Made by a program: the position numbers and the translations under genes | NCBI GenBank assembly: GCA_003542325.1 | Contig: DPKV01000201.1 | Span: 1-6,911 of the forward strand | Origin: Anaerolineaceae bacterium | GTDB lineage: Bacteria > Chloroflexota > Anaerolineae > Anaerolineales > Anaerolineaceae | Reading direction: 5' to 3' | DNA: 6,911 bases | Shown here: piece by piece, positions 1-5,659 of the stretch | Numbering within the stretch: the first letter of the stretch is position 1 | Layout: each line of letters starts with the position of its first letter | The notes under the pieces: model-generated | Database searches by the model: none | Seen by the model: only the letters and a program-made list of their open reading frames with translations | What the model was told of the DNA's origin: nothing

Positions 1-1062
1 TTGGCCTTCTACGACCGCCTGGTGGATGGGCTGCTTGAAGCGGGCATCCAGCCCGTGGTGACGCTGTATCACTGGGATTTGCCTTCAGCGCTGCCCGGTG
101 GCTGGTTGGAGCGCAGTGTGACGGACGCTTTCTCCGGTTATGCCGATGTAGTAACGCGCCGCCTGGGCGACCGGGTGAAGCAGTGGTCCACGCTGAACGA
201 GCCATTTTGCGCGACCTTTTTGGGTTACTTTTTCGGCGAACATGCCCCCGGCGAACGCGACGCCAACCACGCGCTGCGCGCCGGGCATCACATGCTGCTG
301 GCGCATGGGCGCGCCGTGGACGTGATCCGCGCCAACGTGCCCGGGGCAGTGGTGAGCCAGGTGGTCAATCCCACGGTGGTGTACGCGGCCTCTGATTCAG
401 AAGCGGACCGCTTCGCCGCGCGCTTCCACGATGGTTTCCTCAACCGCTGGCTGCTGGATTCGCTTTTTGGCATGGGTTACCCGCAGGACATGGTGGACGA
501 TTTCAGACGCCTGGGCGCGGTCATCGATTTTATCCAGCCCGGCGACATGGAGACCATTTCAGTGCCTATTGATACGTTGGGCGTGAATTATTACAGCCCG
601 GTGACGGTGCAGGCTGATCCGAAGCACCCGTTGAAACCAGGCCGCGAACGCCGCGTGCTGCCGCCGGGCGCGGCGGTGACCGATCTGGGCTGGGAGATCC
701 AACCGCGCGGGCTGTACGAGCTGCTGACGAACCTGAACAACACATACCATCCGAAGGCGATGTTCATTGCCGAGAACGGCGCGGATTTCCGCGACGTACC
801 GGGTGCTGATGGGCGGGTGCATGATGAACGGCGCATTGCTTATCTACGCGGACACCTGGCGCAGGTCAGCCGCGCCATACAGGCTGGCATCCCGGTAACA
901 GGCTATTTCCAGTGGTCGCTGTTGGACAATTTCGAGTGGGCGTCCGGTTTCGGGCCGCGCTTTGGGTTGATCCACGTGGATTACGCCACCCAGAAGCGCA
1001 CCATCAAGGACAGCGGGTATTTTTATCGCGGCGTCATTGCCGCTAACGCGGTAGAGGAATGA
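1..1062 (+). CDS. GH1 family beta-glucosidase, 5' end missing
   Basis: This is a retaining glycoside hydrolase of family 1, which releases terminal beta-linked glucose or related sugars from oligosaccharides or aryl glycosides. The reading frame is open from base 1, and the first codon (TTG) is an internal leucine in the typical GH1 context LAFYDRLVD, so the real start lies upstream. Roughly 90 to 100 residues of the usual 440 to 460 are missing. Visible motifs, numbered from base 1, are HWDLP at 24-28, the acid/base motif TLNEP at 64-68 with Glu67, NYYSP at 196-200, the nucleophile motif IAENG at 256-260 with Glu258 (more often TENG in the family), and the C-terminal block WSLLDNFEW at 305-313 followed by RFGL at 320-323. 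Both catalytic glutamates are present and the C-terminus looks complete. No signal peptide can be judged. The exact sugar specificity cannot be read from the sequence. The gene is separated from the next by a palindrome and has no evident link to the transporter genes. Confidence 0.96.
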   Translation: MAFYDRLVDGLLEAGIQPVVTLYHWDLPSALPGGWLERSVTDAFSGYADVVTRRLGDRVKQWSTLNEPFCATFLGYFFGEHAPGERDANHALRAGHHMLLAHGRAVDVIRANVPGAVVSQVVNPTVVYAASDSEADRFAARFHDGFLNRWLLDSLFGMGYPQDMVDDFRRLGAVIDFIQPGDMETISVPIDTLGVNYYSPVTVQADPKHPLKPGRERRVLPPGAAVTDLGWEIQPRGLYELLTNLNNTYHPKAMFIAENGADFRDVPGADGRVHDERRIAYLRGHLAQVSRAIQAGIPVTGYFQWSLLDNFEWASGFGPRFGLIHVDYATQKRTIKDSGYFYRGVIAANAVEE

Positions 1063-1071
1063 TATGTTCAT

Positions 1072-1109
1072 GTAGGGGTGCAGTTCAGTTCACATCGCTG
1101 CGCCCCTAC
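1072..1109. repeat. Imperfect intergenic palindrome, GTAGGGG/CCCCTAC type
   Basis: The arm GTAGGGGTGCAG (1072-1083) pairs with CTGCGCCCCTAC (1098-1109) over 12 bp with one G-U wobble, around a 14-nt loop. It begins 10 bases after the glycosidase stop codon. No T-run follows (the next bases are CTTGGAAACT), so it is a poor fit to a classic intrinsic terminator, although it could still protect or end the mRNA. Palindromes with GTAGGGG and CCCCTAC ends are, from general knowledge, frequent dispersed intergenic elements in Chloroflexota and some cyanobacteria. Only one copy is present here, so membership of such a family is an inference. Confidence 0.7.
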
Positions 1110-1123
1110 CTTGGAAACTCAAT

Positions 1124-1153
1124 ATGCCAGAAACCCATATTCCTCTGTACAAT
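1124..1153 (+). promoter_or_regulatory. Possible sigma70-type promoter for the HTH gene
   Basis: ATGCCA (1124-1129, 4 of 6 to TTGACA) lies 18 bp before TACAAT (1148-1153, 5 of 6 to TATAAT). Transcription would start near 1160, a short distance before the ribosome binding site at 1174. The -35 element is weak, so this is only a candidate. If real, it rules out translation from the in-frame ATG at 1124. Confidence 0.35.
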
Positions 1154-1173
1154 GGAAAGAGGATTCTCGCTCC

Positions 1174-1178
1174 AGGAG
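1174..1178 (+). promoter_or_regulatory. Ribosome binding site that fixes the start at 1184
   Basis: AGGAG sits 5 nt before the ATG at 1184. The alternative in-frame ATG at 1124 has no comparable site, and the 20 residues it would add show no family resemblance. Confidence 0.75.
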
Positions 1179-1183
1179 ACAGA

Positions 1184-1414
1184 ATGACAGAGGACGTACA
1201 TCACCATGAACCCAAGGGCAGGGACGGGTTGACACCGCGTGAACTCGACCTGCTCAGCCTGCTGGTGCGTGGAAAAACGAACACCGAGATGGCCGCCGAG
1301 TTGGAATTAACCGAACACACCGTCTACAGTTACATCGAGGGCATCAAGCAAAAACTTGACCTGGCCAGCCGCGCTGAATTGCTGCGTTATGTGCGTGAGA
1401 ATGGATTAAACTAA
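1184..1414 (+). CDS. Small LuxR/GerE-type helix-turn-helix protein
   Basis: This 76-residue protein is almost entirely a LuxR-type (GerE) DNA-binding domain and is probably a cytoplasmic transcription regulator. The domain runs from about residue 15 (GLTPRE) to 74. It shows the family landmarks LTPREL at 16-21, the helix pair LLVRGKTNTEMAAEL at 26-40, LTEHTVYSYI at 42-51 and KQKL at 55-58. The recognition helix carries TVYSYI where most members have a TVK.H-like pattern, so its DNA target may be unusual. There is no receiver, PAS or autoinducer domain before it, unlike full-length NarL or LuxR proteins of about 200 residues; a histidine-containing hydrophilic stretch (VHHHEPKGRD, 5-14) fills the N-terminus. 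The start at 1184 is chosen on its ribosome binding site. It could act alone as a dimer or with a partner supplying the sensor. It lies just upstream of the promoter of the hydrolase pair, so regulation of those genes is possible but unproven. Confidence 0.85.
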   Translation: MTEDVHHHEPKGRDGLTPRELDLLSLLVRGKTNTEMAAELELTEHTVYSYIEGIKQKLDLASRAELLRYVRENGLN

Positions 1415-1419
1415 TCCAT
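1401..1419. repeat. Perfect 8-bp inverted repeat over the HTH gene stop codon
   Basis: ATGGATTA (1401-1408) and TAATCCAT (1412-1419) are perfect inverted copies separated by 3 bases, and the second arm contains the TAA stop. A-rich rather than T-rich sequence follows, so an intrinsic terminator for the + strand is unlikely. It could be a regulator binding site upstream of the promoter at 1447, or chance. Confidence 0.45.
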
Positions 1420-1446
1420 CAAAAAGCGAAAATCAGGTCAATCCGC

Positions 1447-1475
1447 TTGACTGTAAAATCCCCTCGTGATATATA
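1447..1475 (+). promoter_or_regulatory. Sigma70-type promoter for the hydrolase pair
   Basis: TTGACT (1447-1452, 5 of 6 to consensus) is separated by 17 bp from TATATA (1470-1475, 5 of 6). An overlapping TATATT at 1472-1477 is an alternative -10. Transcription would begin near 1482, giving a leader of about 33 nt before the ATG at 1515. This makes the in-frame TTG at 1476 implausible as a start codon, because it lies inside the -10 region. Confidence 0.72.
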
Positions 1476-1514
1476 TTGAGTTGTTCCCTATGCATACAAC
1501 ATAACAAGGCAACC

Positions 1515-2306
1515 ATGGCAGTGATTACGCTATTAACCGATTTTGGCTTTAAGGACGGGTTCACCGGAGTGATGCGCGGTGTCATCCTGGGTATCGCGCC
1601 CGACGCCACCATCGTCGATATCAGCCACGCCATCAGTCCTCAGAACGTGCTCGAAGGTTCGCTCGTTCTCGCCAAATCAGCGCCTTACTTCCCGGCTGGC
1701 ACCATCCACGTAGCCGTGGTTGACCCGGGTGTGGGCACTGCGCGGCGCCCGCTGGCGGCACGGATTGGAAGTCAGTATTTTGTCGGGCCCGACAACGGCC
1801 TGTTCACCGGGGTCATCGAAGCCGCTGAGAAATCCGGCTTGTCGATGACCTTTCTTCATTTAATTAGACTTGAATACTGGTTGGGTGAGGTCTCGCGCAG
1901 TTTTCACGGCCGCGATATCTTCGCCCCGGTGGCGGCACACCTGGCCAAAGGCGCGAAGTTGGAGGAAATGGGCGAGGTCATCACCGACCCGGCCCGCATC
2001 ATGGTTCCGCGCCCCGAAGCCACCGCTGATGGTTGGGCGGGGCAGGTGCTGGCAGTGGATCACTTTGGCAACCTGCTCACCAACCTCACCCCGGAGCATG
2101 CTGCGCCGGAGAAAAACCTTTCGATCAACATCGGCGAGGTACGCATTGATGGACTGGTGCAGACCTTTGGCGAACGCGAGACCGGCAGCGTCATTGCCAT
2201 GATCGATTCTTCAGGTTCACTGGCCATCGCCGTGGTCAACGGCAGCGCCGCCGAGAAGTTGAAAGTCGGCGTGGGTACCAGCGTCTCATTGAAGTATTGC
2301 AGATAG
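1515..2306 (+). CDS. SAM hydroxide adenosyltransferase (DUF62), first paralogue
   Basis: Members of this family split S-adenosylmethionine with water into adenosine and methionine, and are related to the bacterial fluorinase and chlorinase. The 263-residue protein has the usual two domains: N-terminal about 1-155 and C-terminal about 175-262. The family Asp-Arg-His triad is present as Asp70 and Arg77 in VVDPGVGTARR and His131 in FHGRD. Asp9 in LLTDFG, GPDNGL at 91-96, DHFGNLLTN at 182-190 and VNGSAA at 241-246 are also typical. No long loop insertion of the fluorinase kind is seen, so hydrolysis is more likely than halogenation. The ATG at 1515 is chosen because it aligns with the start of the next paralogue and follows AAGG (1506-1509); the site is weak. 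One oddity: residues 116-120 read LIRLE where the next paralogue has MTNPK, so the usual Thr-Asn-Pro is lost. The protein is probably cytoplasmic and co-transcribed with the gene 33 nt downstream. Family assignment is firm; activity is inferred. Confidence 0.94.
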   Translation: MAVITLLTDFGFKDGFTGVMRGVILGIAPDATIVDISHAISPQNVLEGSLVLAKSAPYFPAGTIHVAVVDPGVGTARRPLAARIGSQYFVGPDNGLFTGVIEAAEKSGLSMTFLHLIRLEYWLGEVSRSFHGRDIFAPVAAHLAKGAKLEEMGEVITDPARIMVPRPEATADGWAGQVLAVDHFGNLLTNLTPEHAAPEKNLSINIGEVRIDGLVQTFGERETGSVIAMIDSSGSLAIAVVNGSAAEKLKVGVGTSVSLKYCR

Positions 2307-2328
2307 ACTTAAAGTTATCATTTACTCT

Positions 2329-2333
2329 GGAGG
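2329..2333 (+). promoter_or_regulatory. Strong ribosome binding site for a TTG start
   Basis: GGAGG lies 6 nt before the TTG at 2340. It supports this rare start codon, and the resulting protein begins in register with its paralogue at 1515. Confidence 0.82.
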
Positions 2334-2339
2334 TTTTCT

Positions 2340-3131
2340 TTGTCGTTTCTCACCCTTACCACCGATTTTGGCACCAAGGACGGCTTCGTAGGCACGATGA
2401 AGGGTGTGATTTGGAAGATCTGCCCGCAGGTGCAGATCGCCGATATCAGCCACGAGATTTCGCCGCAGAACGTGACAGAAGGCGCGATCGCGCTTTGGCG
2501 CGCCTATCCCTTCTTCCCGGACGGTACCGTGCATGTGTTCGTGGTGGATCCTGGCGTGGGCACGCAGCGCCGGGTCTTCGCGGCCAAACTGGGCACGCAA
2601 TACTACGTCGGTCCGGATAACGGCCTGTTGACCCCGATCATCGAGGATGCCGAGGCAAAGGGGCAGGCGGTTGAATTCGTGCACATGACCAATCCGAAAT
2701 ACTGGCTCCCCGATGTCAGCCACACCTTCCACGGACGCGACATTTTCTCGCCGGCGGGTGCCTGGCTGGCCAACGGCGTGGATCTGCACGAGCTGGGTCC
2801 GGTCATTACTGATCCAATGCGACGACCACTGCCCAAACCTCAGAAGACAGACACGGGTTGGCTGGCGCAGATCATGGTGGTGGATGCCTTTGGCAACTGC
2901 ACCACCAACCTCCCGGCTGCCGAAGTGGCAGGCATTACCGACATCCATTTCAAAGCAGGCGGGCAGGTCGTTGACGGGCTGGTCACGTCTTACGGGCACT
3001 GCAATCCGGGTGATCTGGTTGCCCTGGTCGACAGTGAATCTTTTGTCGAGATCGCCGAGGTCAACGGCAGTGCGGCACGCCGGTTGGGTCTGCGTGTGGG
3101 TGATCCGGTGGAAGTGATCTGTTCAAAATAA
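2340..3131 (+). CDS. SAM hydroxide adenosyltransferase (DUF62), second paralogue
   Basis: This is a second cytoplasmic enzyme of the SAM-hydrolysing DUF62 family, 263 residues long, exactly the length of the preceding gene. The two align end to end without a gap, with about 131 identical positions by hand count (near 50%), indicating an old tandem duplication. The triad Asp70, Arg77 and His131 is conserved at the same positions. Asp9 in TTDFG, GPDNGL at 91-96, MTNPKYW at 116-122, FHGRDIFSP at 130-138, DAFGN at 182-186 and VNGSAA at 241-246 are all canonical, so this copy looks closest to the family standard. It starts with TTG, supported by GGAGG 6 nt upstream. The two hydrolase genes probably share the promoter at 1447. 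A GC-rich hairpin follows 9 nt after the stop codon and may limit read-through into the transporter gene. Activity on SAM itself is inferred from the family. Confidence 0.95.
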   Translation: MSFLTLTTDFGTKDGFVGTMKGVIWKICPQVQIADISHEISPQNVTEGAIALWRAYPFFPDGTVHVFVVDPGVGTQRRVFAAKLGTQYYVGPDNGLLTPIIEDAEAKGQAVEFVHMTNPKYWLPDVSHTFHGRDIFSPAGAWLANGVDLHELGPVITDPMRRPLPKPQKTDTGWLAQIMVVDAFGNCTTNLPAAEVAGITDIHFKAGGQVVDGLVTSYGHCNPGDLVALVDSESFVEIAEVNGSAARRLGLRVGDPVEVICSK

Positions 3132-3140
3132 GGGAATAGT

Positions 3141-3170
3141 CCCCGCAGCATCCTGCGCGGCAGGACGGGG
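3141..3170 (+). terminator. GC-rich hairpin after the hydrolase pair, possible weak terminator
   Basis: The outer stem CCCCG (3141-3145) pairs with CGGGG (3166-3170), and the inner stem CCTGC (3152-3156) with GCAGG (3160-3164), around a GCG loop and with an asymmetric internal loop. Short flanking AATA (3135-3138) and TATT (3172-3175) could extend it. The tail TTATTAATT is only moderately T-rich. It may end or attenuate the hydrolase transcript, or stabilise its 3' end. No convincing separate promoter is seen between it and 3222. Confidence 0.5.
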
Positions 3171-3207
3171 TTATTAATTCTGAATCATTTTCATGCTGTA
3201 AAACCAA

Positions 3208-3214
3208 AAGGAGG
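3208..3214 (+). promoter_or_regulatory. Near-perfect Shine-Dalgarno for the S component
   Basis: AAGGAGG, 7 nt before the ATG at 3222, is the strongest ribosome binding site in the window. It contrasts with the missing site of the ATPase gene and suggests high translation of the S component. Confidence 0.85.
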
Positions 3215-3221
3215 AGTAATC

Positions 3222-3782
3222 ATGAAAGGTATCTTCAAAGTCACCACCAAAACCATCGTGGCAGCAGGCATTGGCGCAGCACTCTTTGCGCTTCTGTTCA
3301 TGTATGTCAAGATCCCGTCCTGGGTTCCCGAGACCAGCTTCCAGACCGCTTACGGCCTGAGCGCTCTCATCGGCACCCTGTTCGGACCCATCGCCGCAGG
3401 TTTGGCGGCATTCATCGGACACGCCATCAGCGACGCTGTCCAATACGGCTCCCCGTGGTGGAGCTGGGTGATCGCCAGCGGTGTTGCCAGCTTCATCTAC
3501 GGCTTCGCTTTCAAGCGCACCAAGGTTGAAGAAGGCGTCTTCGGGATTAAAGATATCCTGACCTTCAATGTCATCCAGATCATCGGTAACGTGATCGCCT
3601 GGATCGGTGTTGCTCCCGTCCTCGATATCCTCATCTATGCTGAACCGGTTGAATTGGTCTTCACCCAGGGCGCAGTTGCTGCCCTGCTGAATTCCATCAG
3701 CGCTGGTGTCATCGGCACCCTGCTGCTCATTGCCTATGCCCTGACCCGCACCAAGAAGGGCAGCCTGAGCAAGGAAGCCTGA
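3222..3782 (+). CDS. ECF transporter substrate-binding (S) component, UPF0397 type
   Basis: This 186-residue integral membrane protein is the substrate-capturing subunit of an energy-coupling factor importer. It has about six hydrophobic segments (roughly 11-28, 41-57, 59-73, 82-97, 113-131 and 151-173). An AxxxA pattern in the first helix (Ala15-Ala19) resembles the contact used by S components to dock on the T subunit. Hallmarks of the UPF0397 family are QTAYGLSALIGTLFGP at 41-56, GSPWWSW at 76-82, APVLDILIYAEP at 131-142, FTQG at 147-150 and the basic tail TRTKKGSLSKE at 175-185. Length is normal for the family. As I recall, such proteins have been annotated as the substrate subunit (MtsA) of a methionine-regulated ECF system, but the ligand is not proven. 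The gene lies between the hydrolase pair and its ATPase and T partners. A strong terminator follows 26 nt after the stop, so it may be expressed above the energising subunits. The start at 3222 rests on the near-perfect ribosome binding site. Confidence 0.93.
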   Translation: MKGIFKVTTKTIVAAGIGAALFALLFMYVKIPSWVPETSFQTAYGLSALIGTLFGPIAAGLAAFIGHAISDAVQYGSPWWSWVIASGVASFIYGFAFKRTKVEEGVFGIKDILTFNVIQIIGNVIAWIGVAPVLDILIYAEPVELVFTQGAVAALLNSISAGVIGTLLLIAYALTRTKKGSLSKEA

Positions 3783-3808
3783 TCTTTCAGACTGATCAAT
3801 AGATTATG

Positions 3809-3838
3809 AAGGCTGTCACTTTTCCCAGTGACAGCCTT
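3809..3838 (+). terminator. Intrinsic terminator between the S gene and the ATPase gene
   Basis: AAGGCTGTCACT (3809-3820) and AGTGACAGCCTT (3827-3838) form a perfect 12-bp stem with a 6-nt loop, TTTCCC. The stem ends in T residues continuing as TTTCAGTTT, and the A residues at its left foot would give a similar tail on the opposite strand. This is the clearest terminator in the window. Confidence 0.85.
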
Positions 3839-3887
3839 TCAGTTTATGAAACGGCTCTCATTTCAAGTCATTATTTTCGACACCGTG

Positions 3888-3893
3888 TATAAT
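3888..3893 (+). promoter_or_regulatory. Perfect -10 box upstream of the ATPase gene
   Basis: TATAAT matches consensus exactly, lies downstream of the terminator and 56 bp before the ATG at 3950. No good -35 hexamer is found at 16-18 bp spacing (AAGTCA at 17 bp is poor), so an activator may be needed. Transcription would start near 3900, at a short GC-rich inverted repeat (AACC at 3901, GGTT at 3913). Confidence 0.6.
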
Positions 3894-3949
3894 TTCTAGG
3901 AACCGCCTGGCGGGTTAATTCACCTCATTAATCGAATGGTTATTGTCTG

Positions 3950-5659
3950 ATGGACGAACAGGTCATTATCGAGTTTTCCGATTTTTCATTCCAGTATTAC
4001 AGCCAGGCCGAACCCACCCTGCATGAGATCAATCTTAAGATCCACCGCGGCGAGAAGGTCCTGATTGTCGGCCCCAGCGGCAGCGGAAAAAGCACCCTCG
4101 GGCATTGCATCAATGGACTGATCCCCTTCTCCTATAAAGGCGCGATCACCGGTTCGCTCACCATCAAGGGTGAAGATACACAGAAAAAGGACATCTACGA
4201 GCTTTCCAAATGGGTCGGCACGGTCCTCCAGGATTCCGATGGGCAGTTCGTTGGGCTGACCGCCGGGGAAGATATCGCCTTCGCCCTGGAGAACGACAAT
4301 ATCCCCCCTGAGGTAATGCACGAACGAGTACGAAAAGTGGCTGAAATGGTGGAGATGCATTATTTACTGACCTCTTCCCCATTTGAATTGTCGGGCGGCC
4401 AAAAACAACGCACGTCGCTGGCCGGCGTGATGGTGGACGACGTGGATATCCTGCTTTTTGATGAACCTTTGGCCAACCTGGACCCGGCCACCGGGAAAAC
4501 GGCGATTGAGATCATTGATGACATTCACCAAAATTCAGGTAAAACAATCCTGATTATTGAACACCGCCTGGAAGATGTGCTGCATCGGCATGTGGACCGG
4601 ATCCTGGTCATGAAAGACGGTCGGATCATTGCTGATAGGGATGCGCATACACTGGTCTCTTCCGACATCCTGGTTGAAACCGGGATTCGTGAACCTTTAT
4701 ACGTGACCGCCTTGAAATATGCCGGCGTTGACGTTTCCCCTGAAATATCACCGGGATACATCACCACCCTAAAAGCCGAAGTGACTCAGACAGCGTTGAC
4801 CGAATGGCAGGACAAGATCCAGTCCCCTCCTGCCAAACCGAAAAAGCCCATTATCCTGAGCCTGGAAGATGTTCACTTTTCCTATGATGGGATCCATCCA
4901 ATTCTGCAGGACATCAATTTCGACATCCAGGAAGGGGAAATCGTCTCCCTGGTTGGAAAGAACGGCGCAGGGAAGTCAACCCTCTCTAAATTGATCTGTG
5001 GATTCGAAAAATTGGACCGGGGCATCATCCGCTATTATGGGGAAGATATCAAGGATAAAACCATCAAAGAACGGGCTGAGATCATCGGCGTTGTCCTGCA
5101 AAATCCCAACCAGATGATATCCAAAAGCCTGATTTTCGATGAAATTGCCCTCGGTCTTCGTTTCAGAGATGTGCCGGAGGAGGAAATTCAGGAACGCGTC
5201 GAGAAAGTCCTGAAGGTCTGCGGGTTAAGTCCGTTCAGGTCGTGGCCGATCTCCGCCCTCAGTTACGGACAAAAGAAACGGGTGACCATCGCCTCCATCC
5301 TCGTTCTGGGACCCAGGATCCTGATCCTGGATGAACCAACCGCCGGGCAGGACTTCCGGCATTACACAGAGATCATGGAGTTCCTTGAAGCGATCAACCA
5401 ACTTGGTGTAACGATCATCCTGATCACCCACGATATGCACCTGATGCTGGAATACTCTCCGCGTGCCATCGTCCTGGCCGGCGGCCGGATTGTTGGAGAT
5501 ACGGCTGCCTCTGTCGTCCTGACCAATGATGCGATCATCGAAAAAGCAAACCTCAAAGAGACATCCCTCTTCAACCTGGCCCAGATGTCCCATATCCCGG
5601 ATGGCACCCGTTTTGTGCAGCGGTTCATTGACTACGACAGAAGTGTGAGGCACCAGTGA
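3950..5659 (+). CDS. ECF transporter fused double ATPase
   Basis: This 569-residue protein joins two ABC ATPase domains in one chain and supplies ATP hydrolysis for the ECF importer on the cytoplasmic face of the membrane. Domain 1 (about 5-235) has Walker A GPSGSGKST at 41-49, Q-loop Gln94, signature LSGGQ at 147-151, Walker B ILLFDE at 167-172 and switch His205. Domain 2 (about 302-520) has Walker A GKNGAGKST at 336-344, Q-loop Gln384, signature LSYGQ at 437-441, Walker B ILILDE at 457-462 and switch His494. Both catalytic glutamates (172 and 462) are present. The second signature has Tyr in place of Gly, so the two ATP sites may differ. A proline- and lysine-rich linker lies near 290-300. 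Most ECF systems use two separate proteins, EcfA1 and EcfA2; the fused form accompanies UPF0397 S components and YkoE systems. No Shine-Dalgarno is visible before the ATG at 3950, but the domain begins at once, supporting this start. The stop overlaps the T gene. In RAST-style naming it would be MtsB. Confidence 0.95.
   Translation: MDEQVIIEFSDFSFQYYSQAEPTLHEINLKIHRGEKVLIVGPSGSGKSTLGHCINGLIPFSYKGAITGSLTIKGEDTQKKDIYELSKWVGTVLQDSDGQFVGLTAGEDIAFALENDNIPPEVMHERVRKVAEMVEMHYLLTSSPFELSGGQKQRTSLAGVMVDDVDILLFDEPLANLDPATGKTAIEIIDDIHQNSGKTILIIEHRLEDVLHRHVDRILVMKDGRIIADRDAHTLVSSDILVETGIREPLYVTALKYAGVDVSPEISPGYITTLKAEVTQTALTEWQDKIQSPPAKPKKPIILSLEDVHFSYDGIHPILQDINFDIQEGEIVSLVGKNGAGKSTLSKLICGFEKLDRGIIRYYGEDIKDKTIKERAEIIGVVLQNPNQMISKSLIFDEIALGLRFRDVPEEEIQERVEKVLKVCGLSPFRSWPISALSYGQKKRVTIASILVLGPRILILDEPTAGQDFRHYTEIMEFLEAINQLGVTIILITHDMHLMLEYSPRAIVLAGGRIVGDTAASVVLTNDAIIEKANLKETSLFNLAQMSHIPDGTRFVQRFIDYDRSVRHQ

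Noticed and set aside
1476..1514. An N-terminal extension of the first DUF62 protein starting at TTG 1476
   Set aside because: The TTG lies in the -10 region of the likely promoter, the 13 extra residues have no match in the paralogue, and the ATG at 1515 gives the same length as its sister protein.
1515..2306. Fluorinase or chlorinase identity for the DUF62 proteins
   Set aside because: The long loop insertion typical of fluorinases is absent and the Asp-Arg-His triad of the hydrolase type is present in all three copies.
2297..2620. A 107-codon + strand frame overlapping the second DUF62 gene
   Set aside because: It is an out-of-frame shadow of the DUF62 gene with no ribosome binding site or recognisable domain.
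2322..2999. A 225-codon open frame on the minus strand opposite the second DUF62 gene
   Set aside because: It lies antisense to a well-recognised family member with full catalytic motifs, has no recognisable domain, and long antisense frames are expected in GC-rich coding DNA.
3174..3202. A possible promoter TTAATT-17-TGTAAA with an upstream TG just before the S gene
   Set aside because: Both hexamers are weak and transcription would begin at about the ribosome binding site, leaving it truncated; read-through from 1482 is at least as likely.
3132..3221. A SAM-sensing or other riboswitch ahead of the S component
   Set aside because: Only 90 nt are available, the sole structure seen is a GC-rich hairpin next to the previous stop, and I could not find conserved cores of SAM, preQ1 or TPP riboswitches. 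A covariance-model search would settle it.
3915..3932. Inverted repeat TTAAT-N8-ATTAA in the leader of the ATPase gene
   Set aside because: Five-base AT-rich arms are easily found by chance; nothing else supports an operator here.
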